Shown here piece after piece: positions 21,901-23,530 of a stretch of 23,530 nucleotides of DNA. Under the pieces are notes generated by a model. That model saw only the letters and a program-made list of their open reading frames with translations. It did not search any database and was not told the DNA's origin. A program made the position numbers and the translations under genes. Position 1 is the stretch's first letter. The number at the start of each line of letters is the position of its first letter. The stretch is taken from assembly GCA_019649035.1 (NCBI GenBank), contig BMAT01009082.1, forward strand, positions 190,534 through 214,063. The letters run 5' to 3'. The DNA is from Elysia marginata (lineage: Eukaryota; Mollusca; Gastropoda; Plakobranchidae).

Positions 21901-22617
21901 TAGTGGATTAAACACCATCATTATTTGTAAAAAAAAAATAAACCGCTGTTTTATTGCGCCATTAGCGAAAACTGGTCATAATTATATTTGGTCTCTTATG
22001 ATTGAACTAAAAAATTTTTTGTTGAAAAGAACTGTAAAACAATATTGTTTACAACCTACAACATTAAATGACGTTGTATCCCTCTCAAAGAATACGGACA
22101 GCACCACAATTATCTTGAATTATTTCTTTTTGTGTTTTTCACCAAGATAATCTATGCTAATTTAACCCAGGCCTTTAATTGCAACCTTCTAAAGGAAAGC
22201 GAGGTGATGGTAATGGTTTTTTTAAAATAGACATTATTACTAGATTCTAATTTTCTATAAATGATATAAGGTACCGGTTGCACAATAGTTTGAAAATTAA
22301 AGTCTTTTTGGAGGGGTGATTTTTATTGATACCATCTTACTTGAGAGGCTCAAATATTTTATGCATTATAATGGGCAAGCATGTAACACTCACCTCGACT
22401 TTTGCGCATCAAACTTAGGTGGTGATCCAAGCTGTTCTCGTTTCAAACCAGCCTCACAAAGAAAACTGTAAGTACTGCCGACAAAAGTTTCCGTGTTGGC
22501 GTGCTTGACGTGGTTGTAGCAATCTTGGAGGCTTCTAGGTATAGGGATTTCCCATATTTTAGCTAAACATATTGAGAGCAGCACGGAAACCAGCCATGTC
22601 AAAGTACACAATTTCAT
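8399..22617 (-). CDS. Secreted molluscan tyrosinase-like copper oxidase, 11-exon gene model
   Basis: Type-3 copper enzymes of this family hydroxylate monophenols and oxidise diphenols to quinones; in molluscs they are linked to periostracum tanning, shell pigment and immunity. I joined eleven exons on the minus strand: 22617-22394, 21207-21003, 16369-16257, 15555-15298, 13676-13451, 13075-12930, 12612-12265, 11797-11601, 10701-10543, 9037-8819 and 8586-8399. All phases match and no internal stop appears, giving 760 residues to the TAA. Seen: a signal peptide (about 1-19), CuA H157/H166/H175, CuB H287/H291/H314, a DPIFF motif, a CGSRYL motif, a Pro/Glu/His hinge (664-690) and a Cys-rich tail. 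The signal peptide and lack of a membrane segment suggest a secreted protein. The 3' end is uncertain because the stop overlaps a strong splice donor. The tyrosinase call is very secure; the substrate and tissue are unknown. Confidence 0.93.
8403..8586 (-). CDS. Tyrosinase exon 11: Cys-rich, CBM14-like tail
   Basis: Encodes Gly699 (last two bases) to residue 759, plus two bases of Ala760. Eight cysteines occur. The latter half fits the chitin-binding type-2 (CBM14, peritrophin-A) pattern: a Cys, five residues (RAYGV), Cys, nine residues (TYGRYFLRL), Cys, then PDGKYFDDVVKA, twelve residues that end exactly where the exon stops. In that family the next residue is Cys, so the last part should be in a further exon. 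The acceptor is tttcctcag; the donor is GGC followed by gtaagt, phase 2. If unspliced, the frame meets TAA at 8401-8399. The exon is secure; the domain name is a pattern match. Confidence 0.85.
8819..9037 (-). CDS. Tyrosinase exon 10: end of C-terminal domain and His/Pro/Glu hinge
   Basis: Encodes Ala626 (last two bases) to residue 698, plus the first base of Gly699. It begins VMNVFDYEFNNDCP and FFLTFYCDFHNEFPY, closing the C-terminal domain. A low-complexity hinge follows: HHH (664-666), then APGPEPAPAPSPS and PIPEPEAP (to about 690). Such Pro/Glu-rich stretches usually act as flexible linkers, here between the oxidase and the Cys-rich tail. The donor is gtaagg, phase 1. Confidence 0.92.
9038..10542 (-). 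other. Tyrosinase intron 9
   Basis: A phase-1 intron of 1.5 kb with donor gtaagt and acceptor atgctttag. It is AT-rich with several TAGATCTA words near 9430-9500 that form small palindromes. I found no gene or named repeat in it. Confidence 0.8.
10543..10701 (-). CDS. Tyrosinase exon 9: Cys-containing C-terminal segment
   Basis: Encodes Leu573 (last two bases) to residue 625, plus the first base of Ala626. It reads ALIRAHDSCGRVCHAACKN, YEQCSGAVALS and LMYGSDYDE. The DSCGRVC...C word with YxxCSGA is a family hallmark. The acceptor is tttctttcag; the donor is gtaagt, phase 1. Confidence 0.93.
10702..11600 (-). other. Tyrosinase intron 8
   Basis: A phase-1 intron of 899 bp with acceptor tttctttcag. 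A GAT array lies about 110-320 bp before the acceptor in the transcript sense. The rest is AT-rich and unremarkable. Confidence 0.85.
10809..11022 (+). repeat. GAT trinucleotide microsatellite
   Basis: A pure GAT core (10827-10866) with a degenerate tail of GAT, GAC, GAA and GGT units to about 11022. Overlapping frames give poly-Asp, poly-Met, poly-His and poly-Ile and are not genes. Confidence 0.95.
11601..11797 (-). CDS. Tyrosinase exon 8: C-terminal domain
   Basis: Encodes Arg507 (last base) to residue 572, plus the first base of Leu573. It reads FITSRLGN, SRCTSDEDTG, VFLSSKGLNYNGFYKEAA and IVDQRLAVSISMGFVAMKRP. This YNGxYxExAxVDxRLAxS pattern is typical of the C-terminal region of secreted molluscan tyrosinases. 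The donor is gtgagt, phase 1. Confidence 0.93.
11798..12264 (-). other. Tyrosinase intron 7
   Basis: A phase-2 GT-AG intron of 467 bp, AT-rich, with donor gtatgt and acceptor tatcgccag. I see nothing else in it. Confidence 0.85.
12265..12612 (-). CDS. Tyrosinase exon 7: Pro-rich linker and C-terminal domain start
   Basis: Encodes Arg391 (last base) to residue 506, plus two bases of Arg507. It begins YLICLDRISRC, passes through a Pro/Asn-rich linker (about 405-447), then FCCDKTC, and enters VPVKIVNVRPP and DSNFDIYSPNAYS, the start of the beta-rich C-terminal region. In this family that region packs over the active site in the inactive proenzyme; that role is not testable from sequence alone. 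The donor is gtatgt, phase 2. Confidence 0.93.
12613..12929 (-). other. Tyrosinase intron 6
   Basis: A phase-2 intron of 317 bp, donor gtcagt, acceptor gaatgacag. It holds a short degenerate GAT run near 12693-12722 and otherwise nothing notable. Confidence 0.85.
12930..13075 (-). CDS. Tyrosinase exon 6: post-CuB segment
   Basis: Encodes residues 343-390 plus two bases of Arg391. It reads DMDSRHHSTA, GDLTQADGYLD, YEYESAPIC and FPDCGS. The cysteine pair and the CGS word that runs on into RYLIC in exon 7 mark the end of the core domain in molluscan tyrosinases. The donor is TCAAG followed by gtcagt, phase 2. Confidence 0.92.
13076..13450 (-). other. Tyrosinase intron 5
   Basis: A phase-0 intron of 375 bp with donor gtaggc and acceptor tttactacaaaaccag. 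It contains a TA dinucleotide run (13300-13330) and nothing else I recognise. Confidence 0.85.
13300..13330 (+). repeat. TA microsatellite
   Basis: About fifteen consecutive AT units within intron 5. Confidence 0.95.
13451..13676 (-). CDS. Tyrosinase exon 5: CuB copper site
   Basis: Encodes codon 267 (last base) to residue 342. It contains HHAAVHVFCGG, TMGQLDTAAF and DPIFFMLHSFVDYMWELF. By spacing to human tyrosinase the CuB ligands are H287, H291 and H314; the 27-residue gap from the first to the last is the same as in human. The usual histidine just before the third ligand is Leu313 here. The acceptor is tttcttcctag; the donor is CAG followed by gtaggc, phase 0. Confidence 0.95.
14341..14498. 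repeat. Inverted repeat, 31-bp arms, in intron 4
   Basis: The arm at 14341-14371 (CAGCCAATTAGTGTGC...) pairs with the reverse complement of 14468-14498 at 28 of 31 positions, with a spacer of about 96 bp. A related word (GCACACTTTAATCCGATTGG) recurs in direct orientation at about 14546-14565. It may be a worn non-autonomous transposon or a structured intron element. I could not define its ends or a target duplication. Confidence 0.6.
14398..14405 (+). promoter_or_regulatory. CRE/ATF-like word TTACGTCA
   Basis: TTACGTCA lies between the arms of the inverted repeat, close to CCAAT/ATTGG words at 14344, 14491 and 14561. The cluster is more GC-rich than its surroundings. An intronic enhancer is possible; a chance cluster within a repeat is as likely. 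Confidence 0.2.
14673..14704 (+). repeat. G14 and G8 runs, G-quadruplex potential
   Basis: An uninterrupted run of 14 G at 14673-14686, then CAGGGAAAGA, then eight G at 14697-14704, with a GGG just before at 14668. Four or more G-tracts lie within 40 bp on the plus strand, which is the non-template strand's complement for this gene, so the transcript itself is C-rich here. Confidence 0.85.
15298..15555 (-). CDS. Tyrosinase exon 4: central helix region
   Basis: Encodes Met181 (last base) to residue 266, plus two bases of codon 267. It reads FETALREVDPSVCLPYWD, then SYIWTADFFG, GPFANW and DVLSRT, a standard molluscan tyrosinase segment between the two copper sites. The 3' boundary is the odd one. 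The family pattern calls for SRTR followed directly by HDDI, which requires a GC donor (ACTAG then gcatgc). A GT lies 24 bases further on in the same phase (low end 15274) and would add eight residues. Confidence 0.9.
15556..16256 (-). other. Tyrosinase intron 3
   Basis: A phase-2 GT-AG intron of 701 bp: donor gtgagt, acceptor gtttatag. It is AT-rich and I see nothing else in it. Confidence 0.85.
16257..16369 (-). CDS. Tyrosinase exon 3: CuA copper site
   Basis: Encodes residues 144-180 plus two bases of Met181. It contains YDAIALLHTG, then AHGGAGFPGWHRIYIL. By alignment to the known family pattern the CuA ligands are H157, H166 and H175. The spacing of the last two (nine residues) equals that in human and Streptomyces tyrosinases. 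The acceptor is ctccgcag; the donor is gtgagt in phase 2. Confidence 0.95.
17092..17185 (+). repeat. GA microsatellite with imperfect start
   Basis: Imperfect GA/CAGG/CAGA units from 17092 grade into a nearly pure AG run that ends at 17185. Confidence 0.93.
17626..17731 (+). repeat. GATA microsatellite
   Basis: Two runs of about ten and eight GATA units, separated by a short interruption near 17680-17700. Confidence 0.94.
17882..18068 (+). repeat. Compound GATA/GATG microsatellite
   Basis: A mixed array of GATA, GATG (as GGAT blocks), GATT and GACA units over about 190 bp. Open frames through it on the minus strand give Tyr/Leu/Ser/Ile repeats and are artefacts of the repeat. Confidence 0.93.
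18899..19003 (+). repeat. GATA microsatellite
   Basis: A GATA array with scattered variants (GACA, CATA, CATC, AATA), pure over its last 50 bp. It abuts the left arm of the foldback element directly. Confidence 0.93.
19004..19195. mobile_element. 192-bp foldback (MITE-like) element
   Basis: The left arm (19004-19085) and right arm (19119-19195) are near-perfect reverse complements. The left reads TATTTAGTATTAGATCTACC and on; the reverse complement of the right reads TATTTAGTATTAGATCCACC and on. Matching continues through TTACCACTCCTCG with a few substitutions and a short indel. The loop is only about 33 bp. Both ends carry TA, which would suit a TA target duplication of Tc1/mariner type, but the arms themselves contain it. 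There is no coding capacity, so this is a non-autonomous element. It is inserted beside a GATA array. Confidence 0.8.
19249..19283 (+). repeat. Short GATA/GACA microsatellite
   Basis: About eight GATA or GACA units, starting 54 bp beyond the right arm of the foldback element. Confidence 0.85.
19288..19371 (+). repeat. Polypurine block with G-runs
   Basis: Plus-strand sequence is almost entirely A and G, with G-runs of 6, 5, 6 and 4 (gaggggggagg, aaagggggaag, aaaggggggagggg). It follows a short GATA tract. On the transcript it is a long pyrimidine run. Confidence 0.7.
21003..21207 (-). CDS. Tyrosinase exon 2: basic linker and pre-CuA helix
   Basis: Encodes residues 75 (last base) to 143. It reads YYQKLYDKAVHL, then an Arg/Lys-rich stretch (KKTLRRRLKRQARAL), then PRCVRKEYRMLSDEERRRF and AINALKDD, the conserved segment just before CuA in molluscan tyrosinases. 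The acceptor is ttcctcctcag; the donor is ACG followed by gtgagg, phase 0. The RRRLKR and KRQAR words could be recognised by a furin-type protease that removes the propeptide, but that is inference from composition only. Confidence 0.92.
21208..22393 (-). other. Tyrosinase intron 1
   Basis: A phase-2 GT-AG intron of about 1.2 kb: donor gtgagt at 22393, acceptor ttcctcctcag ending at 21208. Its 3' half is taken up by a CAA-rich 44-bp minisatellite (separate entry). The 5' half, roughly 21776-22393, is AT-rich and holds nothing I recognise. Confidence 0.85.
21331..21771 (+). repeat. 44-bp minisatellite, about ten copies, in intron 1
   Basis: A core word close to ACCCCGCTAACCATCAACA recurs with starts at 21331, 21375, 21418, 21462, 21506, 21550, 21594, 21641, 21685 and 21751. 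Seven of the nine spacings are 43 or 44 bp; the others are 47 and 66. Between cores lie variable AAC/AAT/AAAC runs. The array sits in wider CAA-rich DNA from about 21237. On the transcribed (minus) sense it is TTG-rich with repeated GGTTAGCGGGG, so the RNA alternates U-rich and G-run segments shortly before the exon 2 acceptor. Confidence 0.93.
22394..22617 (-). CDS. Tyrosinase exon 1: signal peptide and N-terminal Cys region
   Basis: Encodes residues 1-74 plus two bases of codon 75. The start MKLCTLTWLVSVLLSICLA is a typical signal peptide with likely cleavage after Ala19. Two further cysteines follow (in DCYNH and SFLCEAG), before the copper domain. The ATG has A at -3. The exon ends in ...TCG AG followed by gtgagt, a strong donor in phase 2, and codon 75 is completed as AGT (Ser) by the first base of exon 2. 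The ATG is the first in frame and directly precedes the hydrophobic stretch, so I take it as the start. Confidence 0.9.
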
Positions 22618-22640
22618 TCTGATTGAAGAAAAGAAGGCTT
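22618..22640 (-). promoter_or_regulatory. Likely 5' leader splice acceptor one base before the ATG
   Basis: On the minus strand a pyrimidine-rich run (cttcttttcttcaatc) ends in AG at 22620-22619, leaving a single A before the ATG at 22617. This looks like a 3' splice site, which would put the transcription start and a noncoding first exon further upstream, perhaps beyond the window. It could also be chance, since an unspliced leader would read straight through it. Confidence 0.45.
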
Positions 22641-23128
22641 AGATTGTAGTCCATAAAACTCTGCTACAAAAGATTTTGTTCTCAAACCGTTGTCGAGTAA
22701 TCATTGTCGACCTCCGGGAAGTTTTTGTCACAAGCTTACCAGTATACTCCTACTCTTAAATTTTTTTCTTTTCATCTATTAGAGCTAAAGGCAATCGCTG
22801 TTTTTCCCTGATGTTAAAATATATTACAAGCTTACATGCCATTCTTGAAACACCTCTTTTGGTTTAACATAAGGGTTCAGTTGAAGGCCAAGCAACCGAA
22901 CAGGTTTCGTTAATTGCCATCTAGTTATTCTGGCTGTTCCTTATCTTCAATTCTGTGTACAAGATAAGTATAAATTCATTTACTAGGCCTATGCCATATG
23001 CCTATCTCTGTAACTCATAATGCAATAACGGTAGTAAAGATTTATGAGAAAGTTGTGATAATCATAGTGGCATTACGCAGTAGTGTTTGTATGGCATTAA
23101 ATACCGTAGTATCATCAGCAATTAGTAG
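22641..23128. other. Upstream flank of the tyrosinase gene
   Basis: AT-rich DNA upstream of the coding start on the minus strand. I found no clear TATA box or initiator in minus sense. If the acceptor before the ATG is real, part of this is a leader intron and the promoter may be further out. Confidence 0.5.
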
Positions 23129-23161
23129 CAGTACTTATAGTTGTAGTGTTAGTTGTAGTTT

Positions 23162-23241
<80 letters not shown>

Positions 23242-23530
23242 ACAAAAGCAGCAGCAGCAGTAGCAACAGCAGTAGTAGCAGTTAGGAGCAGTAATAGTAG
23301 TGGTACTCTTAGTCAAAGTGACAGTAGTAGTAGTAGTGCTAGTAGTAGTAGTTGTTGTAGCATTAGTAGTAGTATCCGCAGCAGTAGTAGCAGTAATAGT
23401 AGTGGTAGTAGTATTTGTAGTAGTAGTAGTAGTAGTAGTGGTAGTATAGTAGTAGTATAGTAGTAGTAGTATAGTAATAGTAGTAGTAGTACAGTAAAAG
23501 TATTAGTAGTAATAGTAGTACTAGTAGTAG
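23129..23530 (+). repeat. AGT trinucleotide microsatellite, cut by the window end
   Basis: A compound AGT/AGC array of 400 bp or more, pure over about 23160-23240, then interrupted by AGC, GGT and ATA variants. It runs to the window end, so its full length is unknown. The poly-Ser and poly-Val frames are artefacts. Confidence 0.95.

Noticed and set aside
22998-23460. Plus-strand poly-Ser and poly-Val open frames.
   Set aside because: They are frames through the AGT array.

Overview
The window looks like nuclear DNA of a mollusc, most likely a gastropod. It is AT-rich and intron-rich, carries many microsatellites, and holds a secreted molluscan-type tyrosinase gene. No bacterial operon, CRISPR array, rRNA or convincing tRNA was seen. 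The phylum call rests on the tyrosinase architecture; the class is inference.

Main gene. A tyrosinase-like, type-3 copper oxidase gene on the minus strand fills roughly 6.4-22.6 kb. Eleven coding exons join with matching splice phases from an ATG at 22617 down to 8403. Ten of the introns end in AG and start with GT; one (exon 4/5) most likely uses a GC donor. Read to the TAA at 8399 the protein is 760 residues. In order it has a signal peptide, a Cys-containing N-terminal part, CuA (H157, H166, H175), CuB (H287, H291, H314), a long beta-rich C-terminal region, a His/Pro/Glu hinge, and a Cys-rich end that fits most of a chitin-binding type-2 (CBM14) cysteine pattern. The TAA overlaps a strong splice donor and the CBM14 pattern is one exon short, so the message probably continues. 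A codon-like exon at 6382-6584 is a candidate 3' exon, but its phase does not fit directly.

Second gene. On the plus strand, 3694-4419 encodes an unrecognised 241-residue protein with a basic N-terminus, an acidic middle and an Arg-rich C-terminus. A TATA box (2761), a 5' leader intron (about 2886-3643) and an AATAAA (4528) give it a complete gene structure. It is tail-to-tail with the tyrosinase gene.

Repeats. Introns and flanks hold GATA/GATG, GA, GAT, TA and AGT arrays, a 44-bp minisatellite in intron 1, a 192-bp foldback (MITE-like) element between GATA tracts in intron 2, an intronic inverted repeat with CCAAT and CRE-like words, G-runs and a polypurine block. The first 2.7 kb and much of the intron DNA show nothing else I can name.

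How it works together. The tyrosinase would be secreted and oxidise phenols to quinones. If the terminal domain binds chitin, it would bring that tanning activity to a chitinous matrix such as periostracum, shell framework or cuticle. That functional link is inference.
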